Shown here: in pieces, positions 38,899 to 45,217 of the stretch
Layout of the letters: every line of letters starts with the position of its first letter
How positions within the stretch are numbered: position 1 is the first letter of the stretch
From: a virus
IMG/VR virus record: IMGVR_UViG_3300046780_000312
Location: 1 to 45,217 of that record
Reading direction: 5' to 3' (one strand)
DNA: 45,217 nt
Made by a program: the position numbers and the translations under genes
Notes under the pieces: generated by a model
What the model was told of the DNA's origin: nothing
The model's database searches: none
What the model saw: the letters and a program-made list of their open reading frames with translations, nothing else

Positions 38899-39392
38899 TG
38901 GCAAAATCGGACAAGAGCGACTACATCGACGACACGCCGCACGATCCGTCCGATCCGCCGGTCGAGGTGATGACTCCCGAGAAGGTGGCGCGGCTCGACG
39001 AATTGCGGCGCATGGCCGCCCTCGCGCCGCTCGACGAAGCGGCTGCGGCCGAGCTTGCGGCCCTCGAAAGATCCCCGCTGCCTCCCGGCCCGACCGACGA
39101 GGAGGCGGCCCGCATGGCGGAACTCCGCGCGGCGCAGACGGCGGGACAGATCACCGACAAGGACAAGACCGAACTCGACGCTCTGGCGGTCAAGGAGGCC
39201 GACGCCGCCGGCCACGTCAGACCGGAGATCGCGGTTGCCGCCGCCCCCATCGACCCGACGCACGCGATGATCGGCGATGTGCTGGCGTTCCTCGAAAGCA
39301 TCGTGGACACGGTGCCGATGCTGGGCTCGATGCGCGGCCGGATCAATATGCTGAAGGCCGGTTTCGCCCGCCTGATCGCGCCGAAGCCGTAA
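38898..39392 (+). CDS. Hypothetical protein between terminase and portal
   Basis: This is a 164-residue protein with GGAGG upstream and a TGATG junction. It is Ala/Glu-rich and helical, with two similar segments (EKVARLDELRRMAAL and EEAARMAELRAAQTAG) that look like an internal repeat. The C-terminal part is more hydrophobic (VLAFLESIVDTVPMLGSM). It may be a head or packaging accessory. Family not recognised. Confidence 0.6.
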   Translation: MAKSDKSDYIDDTPHDPSDPPVEVMTPEKVARLDELRRMAALAPLDEAAAAELAALERSPLPPGPTDEEAARMAELRAAQTAGQITDKDKTELDALAVKEADAAGHVRPEIAVAAAPIDPTHAMIGDVLAFLESIVDTVPMLGSMRGRINMLKAGFARLIAPKP

Positions 39393-39395
39393 CCT

Positions 39396-41609
39396 GTGGC
39401 CGACGACGAGCCGCAGGATCAGCCCGAGGAGGGGGGCGAGCTAGAGGAACGCTCGGCCCCTCGCCGCGACCAGGATCTGCTCGGCCGCCGCAACGCCAAC
39501 GCCAAGGGCGGCATCCGCGTCCGCCTCGACGAACTGTTCGGCGACGTGGAGAAGGGCTTTCAGGATCAGGCCGACCGCGCCGACGCGATTGCCGATTACT
39601 GGGACTGTTACAACTGCGTGGCGAATGGGAATAGATATTACAACGGCATAGCCGACATCTATTTCCCGATCATCCACGATGCCATCGAGGCGCGGGTCAC
39701 GCGCTTCGTCAACCAGTTGTTTCCGCAGGGCGGGCGCTACGTGCAATGCATCGCCGCTGATGGCAGTACAGAGAACGCCCTCGTCGCCCTGCTCGATCAC
39801 TACATCGACGGGCGCGAAGCCAAGACGCAGGTGGTCGAGCCGCTGATCCGCAACGGCGACGTCGAGGGGCAATACAACCTCTACGTCGATTGGGCCGAGG
39901 TCGAGCGGCAGATTGTTTCACGTGAAACACATGGCCCCAAAGACCCGGAAACCGGCATGGAAGCGCCGGGCGACGAGATCGAGGACATCGCGGAAGAAGA
40001 TGTGATCGAGGGCTTCCCGGTGCTGGAAGTCCTGCACGACAGCGATGTCCTGGTGTTGCCGGTAACCGCCGACACCGAGGACGAGGCGCTGGCTCGCGGC
40101 GGCAGCGTCACCATCGTGCGGCGCTGGGGCAAGTCCGACATCGATCGCCTGCGGAAGCAGGGCGAGATCCGCGAGGACGAGGCCAAGATCCTCAAGGACG
40201 AGATGGGCAAGGTCGCGAACGGCGCCGACAAGGATATCGAGAAGCGCCTGCTTGAGGCCGCGCACATCAAAAAGGGCGGCAAGGAATGCACCGTCTGGGA
40301 AACCTGGACGATGCTGCCGTTGAAGGACGGCAAGTATAACGAGGACGGGGAACCCCGCCTCTGCCGCGTCTTCCTCGGGCCGCAGCGGGCGCTGCTCGGC
40401 GCCAAGCGCAACCCGTACTGGAACGACCGCTGCCCGCTGCTGTCGCGCCCGGTAAAGAAGATGTCGGGGGCCTTCAAGGGGCCGTCCCTGATCTCCTACG
40501 TGGACAGCCTGCAATACGAGGCCAACGACGCCGCCAACGAGGGAGCCGATGCCGCGACCCTCTCGGCCGCGCCGATCGTCGCCCGCGATCCGGAAAAATA
40601 CAATGGCCCGCTGGTATTCAACATGGGGGCGATCTGGGACATCGCGCCGGGGGCCGTAGAACTGCTTACCTTCCCCGACCTGACGCCGCGGGCGATGACG
40701 CGGGTGCAGATGGCGATCCAGCAGATATTCCAGACGCTCGGCGTCAACCCGTCGATGCTGCCGCAGCAGACCCGATCCGGCAAACCGAACCAAGCGCAGG
40801 TGGCGCAGGAGCAGGCGGTCGATCTGCTGACCACGGCGACCGCCGTGACGGTGATCGAGCGCGGCATCCTGACCCGCGCCACCGCACTGATTGTCGATTA
40901 CGACTACCAGTTCCGCGACCGCGACATCACGATCCGCATGTACGGCTCCGAGGGCAAGCGGGCGGTAATGCAGGAGGTCGGCCCCCTCCAGAACCGCCAC
41001 GGCTTCACCTTTACGTGGCGCGGCGGCGAGCAGGTGCGCCAGAACGCGATGACTCAGCAGCAGGGCACCGGCATGATGAACGTGCTGCGCGGCATGCGGC
41101 AGGATCTGATGGCCGAGGGGTATATGCTGCGGATCGGCCCCCTCGCTGCGCAGTGGGTTACGAATGCTTTCGGCCCAGAGCAGGGCTCCAACATTCTGGT
41201 TGACCAGCGCGATCAGTTGACGATCCCGCAGGGCCAGGAAAACGAGATGCTGCTGGACGGCTTCATGGTGCCGGTCCACCCGCTCGACAACGACGAGCAG
41301 CACATCCCGGTGGCGATGCAGGCAATTCAGCAGACCGGCGATCCGCACGGCACACTGCGCGTCCACCTCCAGGCTCACCTCCAGCAGCGGCAGGCCAAGG
41401 CGCAGGCCCAGATGATGCAGAAGATGGCGCAGCAGATGCAGGGCGCGGGCGGCGGCCAACCCGGTATTCCGGGCGGCCCGCAGCGCCCGGGCATGCCGCA
41501 GCAGGGCGCCAACCCCGCCGGCCCGCGCCTCATCAAAGGCCCGCCGGGTGCCGTTCATCCCGACAACGCCAGCCGCGCCGGCGGCCTTCAGATGCCGAGG
41601 AAGTACTAG
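39396..41609 (+). CDS. Portal protein
   Basis: This is a 737-residue protein resembling podovirus portals of the P22/N4 kind. RNANAKGGIRVRLDELFGDV, then DIYFPIIHDAIEARVTRFVN near residue 95, an acidic middle, and RCPLLSRPVKKMSGAFKGPS, QQIFQTLGVNPSMLPQQTRS are typical. The C-terminus is Gln/Met/Pro-rich (the barrel and tail region). It forms the 12-subunit DNA entry ring. Codons 173-178 (ATT GTT TCA CGT GAA ACA) contain an exact parS sequence and are unusual for this GC-rich gene. GTG start 4 bases after the previous stop. Confidence 0.8.
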   Translation: MADDEPQDQPEEGGELEERSAPRRDQDLLGRRNANAKGGIRVRLDELFGDVEKGFQDQADRADAIADYWDCYNCVANGNRYYNGIADIYFPIIHDAIEARVTRFVNQLFPQGGRYVQCIAADGSTENALVALLDHYIDGREAKTQVVEPLIRNGDVEGQYNLYVDWAEVERQIVSRETHGPKDPETGMEAPGDEIEDIAEEDVIEGFPVLEVLHDSDVLVLPVTADTEDEALARGGSVTIVRRWGKSDIDRLRKQGEIREDEAKILKDEMGKVANGADKDIEKRLLEAAHIKKGGKECTVWETWTMLPLKDGKYNEDGEPRLCRVFLGPQRALLGAKRNPYWNDRCPLLSRPVKKMSGAFKGPSLISYVDSLQYEANDAANEGADAATLSAAPIVARDPEKYNGPLVFNMGAIWDIAPGAVELLTFPDLTPRAMTRVQMAIQQIFQTLGVNPSMLPQQTRSGKPNQAQVAQEQAVDLLTTATAVTVIERGILTRATALIVDYDYQFRDRDITIRMYGSEGKRAVMQEVGPLQNRHGFTFTWRGGEQVRQNAMTQQQGTGMMNVLRGMRQDLMAEGYMLRIGPLAAQWVTNAFGPEQGSNILVDQRDQLTIPQGQENEMLLDGFMVPVHPLDNDEQHIPVAMQAIQQTGDPHGTLRVHLQAHLQQRQAKAQAQMMQKMAQQMQGAGGGQPGIPGGPQRPGMPQQGANPAGPRLIKGPPGAVHPDNASRAGGLQMPRKY
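39914..39929. promoter_or_regulatory. parS: Exact parS consensus (ParB-binding site)
   Basis: TGTTTCACGTGAAACA, a perfect 16-bp palindrome, is identical to the chromosomal parS consensus bound by ParB across most bacteria. It lies inside the portal gene. No ParA or ParB gene is visible in the window, so the host ParB would be the ligand. Confidence 0.85.
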
Positions 41610-41867
41610 ATGAACGGCAAGCTGTGGACGGGCAAGGAGATCGAGATCCTGCGGCACGATACCGAGAACCACGTCCCCCGCGCGGAAACGGCGGTCAAGC
41701 TGGGGCGCACTGCGGCGGCGGTTAACTGGAAGATGTCGGAGCTTGGCCTGCTCTACCCGATCGAGACTGAGTTGGAGCGTCACGACCGACTCTTTCGCCA
41801 GAGATGGAAGCGCAAATTGCCGGCGATGAAGGCGGCAATCCGCGAGGCGGTCCTGCAATCCGCTTGA
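41610..41867 (+). CDS. Small helix-turn-helix protein after the portal
   Basis: This is an 85-residue basic protein starting right after the portal stop. KLWTGKEIEILRHDTENHVP, then ETAVKLGRTAAAVNWKMSEL, resembles the GcrA/SANT-like DNA-binding helices of the protein at 36003. The end is Arg/Lys-rich. It may regulate the promoter at 41864, which overlaps its own 3' end. Confidence 0.6.
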   Translation: MNGKLWTGKEIEILRHDTENHVPRAETAVKLGRTAAAVNWKMSELGLLYPIETELERHDRLFRQRWKRKLPAMKAAIREAVLQSA

Positions 41868-41894
41868 CAATATAGAGCGTCGGTGGAATAGGCT
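41864..41894 (+). promoter_or_regulatory. Promoter candidate for the scaffold-capsid operon
   Basis: A perfect TTGACA (41864-41869) overlaps the stop of the helix-turn-helix gene. The -10 is weak: AATAGG at 17 bp or TAGGCT (41889-41894) at 19 bp spacing. It gives a leader of about 90 bases before the ATG at 41988, containing two direct repeats. Confidence 0.5.
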
Positions 41895-41903
41895 GATAGC
41901 TAC

Positions 41904-41972
41904 ATCGAGTGGCCGGACGTAACTGGCCCGCGCGCACAGCGTCAGAGTGCGTATCGAGTCGCGGGACGTAAC
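41904..41972 (+). repeat. 20-bp direct repeat in the capsid-operon leader
   Basis: ATCGAGTGGCCGGACGTAAC (41904-41923) and ATCGAGTCGCGGGACGTAAC (41953-41972) match at 18 of 20 positions, 49 bases apart. They lie between the promoter and the scaffold start, in DNA or RNA of the leader, where an activator or RNA-binding protein could bind. Confidence 0.65.
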
Positions 41973-41987
41973 CCACGGGAGTTGAGA

Positions 41988-42779
41988 ATGTCGGACCTGC
42001 CTGATCCCCAATCCGGGGACGAGGAGATTGATCTTGAAGGCGAAGAAACCGAAGGCGATGCCGAAGGCCCCGGCGGCGATGAAGATGCCGAAGGGGATGC
42101 CGGCGATGATGGGCAAGGGCAAGAAGAAGGCGAAGGCGATGTAGAGCCGCCTGCGCGGCAGGGGCGCAAGTCCCAGGCGCAGCGCTGGCGGGACCGGGCA
42201 GAAAGGAACGAGAGGGAGCTTCAGGCTCTCAAGAATCAGTTTCAGGGCTTCACGCAAGCCTCGCAGCAGACGCGGCAGCAGCCGGACCCGGCGCAGGCGC
42301 GGCAGCAGGCGGAGTACCGGCAAGCCCAGTTGGAGATGATGAGCCCGCTTCAGCAGGCGGAGTTCATCGCGAACGAGAAGGCACAGCAGTTTCAGCAGGC
42401 GATGCTCTTTCAGAGCCTGCAAACCGAGGACCGGCTTGATAAGCGCGATTTCGACTTTGCAGCGAGAACCAGTACGGCCCGTGCCAGATACAAGGCTGAG
42501 GTCGAGCAGGAGCTTGCCGCCGAACGACAGGCGGGGAACCTGCGCGCCACTCGCGAGGGCATCTATCAGCGCTTGCTCGGTCGGGATGTTGACGAGCGCA
42601 CCAGCCGCGCATTGCCGAAGCAGCGGCGCGATGCGGCGGGGCGCGTGGCGCGGCAGCAGACCCGGCCCGGTGGGGCTCGCGGCGACGGTGCCGCGGGTGG
42701 CAGGCGTCCCGCAGCGGGAACGCCGGAGCATGACGACATGCTCGTCGAGCAGTATTTCAAAGAGGGCGGCAGGCTTTAG
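41988..42779 (+). CDS. Scaffold protein
   Basis: This is a 263-residue protein between portal and capsid, the usual scaffold position. Residues 1-55 are extremely acidic and Gly-rich (GDEEIDLEGEETEGDAEGPG). Residues 60-200 form long Gln/Arg/Glu-rich helices likely to be coiled coils, and the C-terminus is basic then ends EQYFKEGGRL. Scaffolds have this layout and guide capsid assembly. ATG 41988 follows GGGAG. Confidence 0.65.
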   Translation: MSDLPDPQSGDEEIDLEGEETEGDAEGPGGDEDAEGDAGDDGQGQEEGEGDVEPPARQGRKSQAQRWRDRAERNERELQALKNQFQGFTQASQQTRQQPDPAQARQQAEYRQAQLEMMSPLQQAEFIANEKAQQFQQAMLFQSLQTEDRLDKRDFDFAARTSTARARYKAEVEQELAAERQAGNLRATREGIYQRLLGRDVDERTSRALPKQRRDAAGRVARQQTRPGGARGDGAAGGRRPAAGTPEHDDMLVEQYFKEGGRL

Positions 42780-42794
42780 GCGGGGGCTTGCCAG

Positions 42795-42813
42795 CCTCCG
42801 TCTTGGACGGAGG
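42795..42813 (+). promoter_or_regulatory. Perfect hairpin sequestering the capsid ribosome-binding site
   Basis: CCTCCGTC (42795-42802), loop TTG, GACGGAGG (42806-42813): a perfect 8-bp stem whose right arm is the GGAGG Shine-Dalgarno sequence, 6 bases before the capsid ATG at 42820. It could throttle capsid translation until opened, or be an RNase processing site. Confidence 0.75.
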
Positions 42814-42819
42814 ACTTAG

Positions 42820-44172
42820 ATGGCCGTTACCGTAAACGTATCAAGCCAGTATGCCGGCGCCATCGAGCGCAAGATCGACCGGACGGCCTTGCAGGTCGCC
42901 CAGCGCTACCTCGTCCTCTACCAATTCGCCGACAAGCGCACGCTGGAACACGGTCGCGGCACGGTCTGGACCGCGATCAGGTGGAACCGCCTCCCATTGG
43001 CACAGGCCCCGATCGCCGAGGGCGTGCCGCCGCCGCCGAACCAGCTTACCTTCACCCAGGTTGCCGGCGTCGCCCTCCAGTGGGCCGGAAGAATTGTCTT
43101 CACCGATGTCGCGACGATCACGATTCAGCAGGATCTCCTGCGCATTGCCGGCGAACGCCTCGGCATGCAGCTCGCCGAAACCAAGGAGCGCAATGGCTAC
43201 AACGCGCTGATGGCCGGGACGCAGGTCAACTACGTCGCGTCGGCCGGCGCTCGCGCCTCTCTCGTCGTCGGCAACAACCTCGACCCGCAGACCGTGACCC
43301 GCACCGCGACCAACCTCCAGGTCGTTGGGGCGCCGTTCTGGAACGGTCAGACCGGCGAGACAATCCAGCGCTCTATCGACTACAACGTGAATCAGGCCGA
43401 CAAGACCTCGACCAAGGCGGCCGAGCATCTGGTGGCGATCGGCGATCCGCGCACCCTTCAGGATTTCCGCAACAATCCGCTGGTGGTGCAGACCTACCAG
43501 TACTCCGACCATGTGAAGCTCTACACCAACCAGCACGGCTATTGGGGCAGCATGACGTTCGTCACGTCGAACATTCTGCCGAACTGGACCGGCCGGGCGC
43601 AGGTCAACGGGGCCAACGCGGTGGGTTCGCTCGCCACCGCCACCTATACGGTGCAGGTCACGGGCTGGGATAACCAGAATTTCTACGAGAGCCAAATCTA
43701 CCAACTCTCGGCCGACGTTGCGGTCACGACCGGCGGCATCGTCCTGACCATGCCCTCGACCCCGGGCTTCACCTACGCGGTCTATGTCGGGCAAGGCTCG
43801 GCGGCCCCGACGCAGAATCTCGGCGTCACGTCGAGCGGCCCGACCACCGGCCCCTACGCCGGGCAGGCAATCATGATCCCGCCCTCGACCGTCGTGACGA
43901 TCACCGATATCGGCTTGTTCCAGATCCCGCCCGCCGCCCCGGCGACCGCGGCGGGGACGGTCTACCCGACCTTCGTCTTCGGCAAGGAAGCATTCGCCTG
44001 CCTGAAGCTGGAGAGCGTCGAGTGGAACCGGCTATACAACGCCGACAAGTCGGACCCGCACAACCAGTTGCGGGTGATCGGCTACAAGTACATGGAAGGT
44101 TGGGTAATTCTGAACCAGCAGTTCATGGCAAGAATTGAAAGCACCGCGTCCTCGACCGGCGCCTTCGCGTAA
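42820..44172 (+). CDS. Major capsid protein, N4-gp56 family
   Basis: This is a 450-residue protein. EHGRGTVWTAIRWNRLPLAQ, APIAEGVPPPPNQLTF, ALQWAGRIVFTDVATITIQQ and the end VYPTFVFGKEAFACLKLE, SDPHNQLRVIGYKYMEGWVI match N4-gp56-type major capsid proteins with the HK97 fold. Residues about 255-380 are an Ig-like insertion (TYTVQVTGWDNQNF, TYAVYVGQGSAAPTQN) that may decorate the shell. The ribosome-binding site sits in a hairpin. Confidence 0.85.
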   Translation: MAVTVNVSSQYAGAIERKIDRTALQVAQRYLVLYQFADKRTLEHGRGTVWTAIRWNRLPLAQAPIAEGVPPPPNQLTFTQVAGVALQWAGRIVFTDVATITIQQDLLRIAGERLGMQLAETKERNGYNALMAGTQVNYVASAGARASLVVGNNLDPQTVTRTATNLQVVGAPFWNGQTGETIQRSIDYNVNQADKTSTKAAEHLVAIGDPRTLQDFRNNPLVVQTYQYSDHVKLYTNQHGYWGSMTFVTSNILPNWTGRAQVNGANAVGSLATATYTVQVTGWDNQNFYESQIYQLSADVAVTTGGIVLTMPSTPGFTYAVYVGQGSAAPTQNLGVTSSGPTTGPYAGQAIMIPPSTVVTITDIGLFQIPPAAPATAAGTVYPTFVFGKEAFACLKLESVEWNRLYNADKSDPHNQLRVIGYKYMEGWVILNQQFMARIESTASSTGAFA

Positions 44173-44183
44173 GGAGTAAGAGC

Positions 44184-44498
44184 ATGGCACTTCGCGTGCG
44201 CGTCTACGTGGACGTGGATTTCGTCGGCCCCGGCACCGGCTCGGCGCTGGTGGGCGGCCTCAACGCCAACGATCCCGCCTACGGGCAGAGTCTCTTGGCG
44301 GGGGATACGGCGGTGGCGCAGACCATCCGCTTCCAGACCTCGCAGCAGGTTCCGGGGGCGGCGGGCTCGACCACCCTCGCGAACCTGCTGACGGCGCTCA
44401 ACAACGCCGCCAGCACCATCGCCGGCTCCAGCGGCACGCCGATCATCAATGCGGCAACGCTGGCGCAGATCAACGCCTGGAATACGGGCTCGCCCTGA
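44184..44498 (+). CDS. Hypothetical head protein
   Basis: This is a 104-residue protein with AAGGAG upstream. VRVYVDVDFVGPGTGSAL and the helical end (NLLTALNNAASTIAG, AQINAWNTGSP) resemble small head-completion or decoration proteins following N4-gp56 capsids. Family not firmly recognised. Confidence 0.6.
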   Translation: MALRVRVYVDVDFVGPGTGSALVGGLNANDPAYGQSLLAGDTAVAQTIRFQTSQQVPGAAGSTTLANLLTALNNAASTIAGSSGTPIINAATLAQINAWNTGSP

Positions 44499-44499
44499 G

Positions 44500-44817
44500 A
44501 TGGCCGTAGGAACCGCCGGCACCACGGCAGCAACGACGCTCAGCGCCATCACTTGGTCGGGCGATCAGGCGGTGCTGCTGCCTGCCGATCTCGCGACCGC
44601 GAACTATGCGATCCTCGACGACCAGAACGTGGCGCACGGGCACGCCGCGGTCCTGGGCCTAGGCGGGGTGGTGCGCGAGGGCAAGCTCATCATTCCAAAC
44701 CGCTACGGTTCGCTGGTTATGCTGCCGGGCGATGTCGTCGCCTGGGACGTGACCGGTTGGCCGGTCCTGATCTCGGCGCGGGCGATTGCCGGCGGCGGCT
44801 GGCACTTCGCGCCATAA
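44500..44817 (+). CDS. Hypothetical head-associated protein
   Basis: This is a 105-residue beta-rich protein starting 1 base after the previous stop. VVREGKLIIPNRYGSLVMLP, GDVVAWDVTGWPVLI suggests a compact beta-barrel, as in capsid decoration or head-tail adaptor proteins. Function inferred from position. Confidence 0.55.
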   Translation: MAVGTAGTTAATTLSAITWSGDQAVLLPADLATANYAILDDQNVAHGHAAVLGLGGVVREGKLIIPNRYGSLVMLPGDVVAWDVTGWPVLISARAIAGGGWHFAP

Positions 44818-44829
44818 GGGAAAATACGT

Positions 44830-45217
44830 ATGCCGATGTCGGAAGAGAAGCGGGCCGAGCTTAGCCGCAAGATGCGCGCGCGCCACGCGGCCAAAAAGGC
44901 CGAGGAGGCGGTTGTAGCTGAGGTGGTCGAGACGGTCGTCACCGATTGGGACGCGGAAGATCGTGGCCCTGCCGTCGAGATAGAGGCGGAGCCGGTACCC
45001 GTATCCGAGCCGACCTCGCGCTACGACGTGTTCTATGCCTCGCTCTCCGACGAGACGCGCGAGTTGCTCTCCGACGCCGAGCTGCGGGCGGTGTTCCTGG
45101 CGTCCGAGAAGAAGGCCGCCGACGAGCGCAAGACGCAATTGCAGAAGCAGGCCGCCGAGAGGGCGCTCTCGATGTCGCGCGCCGATGCCGGGCTGGTGCC
45201 GAAAGAGCAGGCCGAGG
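44830..45217 (+). CDS. N-terminal part of the join-spanning protein
   Basis: The ATG at 44830 has AAGGG upstream. The first 87 residues lie before the repeat begins at 45091; the frame continues at position 1 and ends at 411, giving 223 residues. The N-terminus is basic (MPMSEEKRAELSRKMRARHA), followed by an acidic Val/Glu-rich linker and SRYDVFYASLSDETRELLSD. Likely a virion or assembly protein by position. Confidence 0.7.
   Translation, partial: MPMSEEKRAELSRKMRARHAAKKAEEAVVAEVVETVVTDWDAEDRGPAVEIEAEPVPVSEPTSRYDVFYASLSDETRELLSDAELRAVFLASEKKAADERKTQLQKQAAERALSMSRADAGLVPKEQAE
45091..45217 (+). repeat. 127-bp terminal redundancy equal to bases 1-127
   Basis: The last 127 bases are identical to the first 127. 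An exact overlap of this size is typical of a circular contig from a k=127 assembly graph, and less likely a real terminal repeat. The unique length is then 45,090 bp. Confidence 0.9.

Noticed and set aside
39918-42731. Very long minus-strand open frame (937 codons) opposite portal and scaffold
   Set aside because: It is antisense to two well-supported genes, crosses their junctions and reads as Arg/Leu/His-rich shadow protein. Long antisense frames are expected in GC-rich coding DNA.
1-45217. CRISPR array, tRNA genes or integrase with att site
   Set aside because: No regularly spaced repeats, no cloverleaf and no tyrosine- or serine-recombinase motifs were seen by eye; a tRNA or integrase search program would settle this.

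Overview
The window is a complete, circularly permuted genome of a tailed phage with podovirus-type genes. Bases 1-127 recur exactly at 45091-45217, and one reading frame runs across the join, so the unique genome is about 45,090 bp. GC content is high throughout, genes are packed with ATGA, GTGA or TTGA overlaps, and GTG and TTG starts are common. The host is probably an alphaproteobacterium. This rests on GcrA-like helix-turn-helix proteins, a free-standing DnaA domain IV and an exact copy of the ParB-binding parS consensus, so it is an inference and not proof. I see no integrase, tRNA, CRISPR array, DNA polymerase or RNA polymerase.

Layout. (1) The rightward late region starts near 35.3 kb with small genes, including a GcrA-like protein and a zinc-knuckle protein. 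It continues through terminase large subunit (36817), portal (39396), scaffold (41988) and an N4-gp56-type capsid (42820), then across the circular join. (2) From 1 to 17 kb follow head-tail connector genes, one followed by an inserted HNH homing endonuclease, and a cluster of tail fibre or spike genes. Six proteins of that cluster begin with a Sec-type signal peptide. A lysis cassette (DUF1906 endolysin, overlapping Rz/Rz1-type spanins, holin candidates) lies within it. (3) From 15 to 23 kb are a GNAT enzyme, internal (ejection) virion proteins and a 1339-residue gp16-like protein with an N-terminal lysozyme domain, followed by a PurD-like ATP-grasp enzyme.

(4) A leftward operon (28765 to 24713) carries a YqaJ-like nuclease, a KTSC protein, an ERF annealing protein, DUF4031, a hydroxylase-like protein and small membrane or unknown proteins. 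(5) A rightward early region (28847 to 32739) carries a candidate regulator, a RusA-like resolvase, a DnaA domain IV protein and a DUF1376 replication protein. (6) A second set of leftward genes runs between 35118 and 32797. Between its parts, 33.4-34.07 kb holds repeats but no convincing gene and is my candidate replication origin.

The most notable signals are: the exact 16-bp parS palindrome inside the portal gene; the signal peptides on tail-fibre genes; a shared GTCAACACA operator-like motif at three control regions; the 32-bp-period repeats at 33.54 kb; a capsid ribosome-binding site locked in a perfect hairpin with 20-bp direct repeats in the same operon leader; and a conserved HGGxSTG-family N-terminus lying upstream of any canonical start codon.
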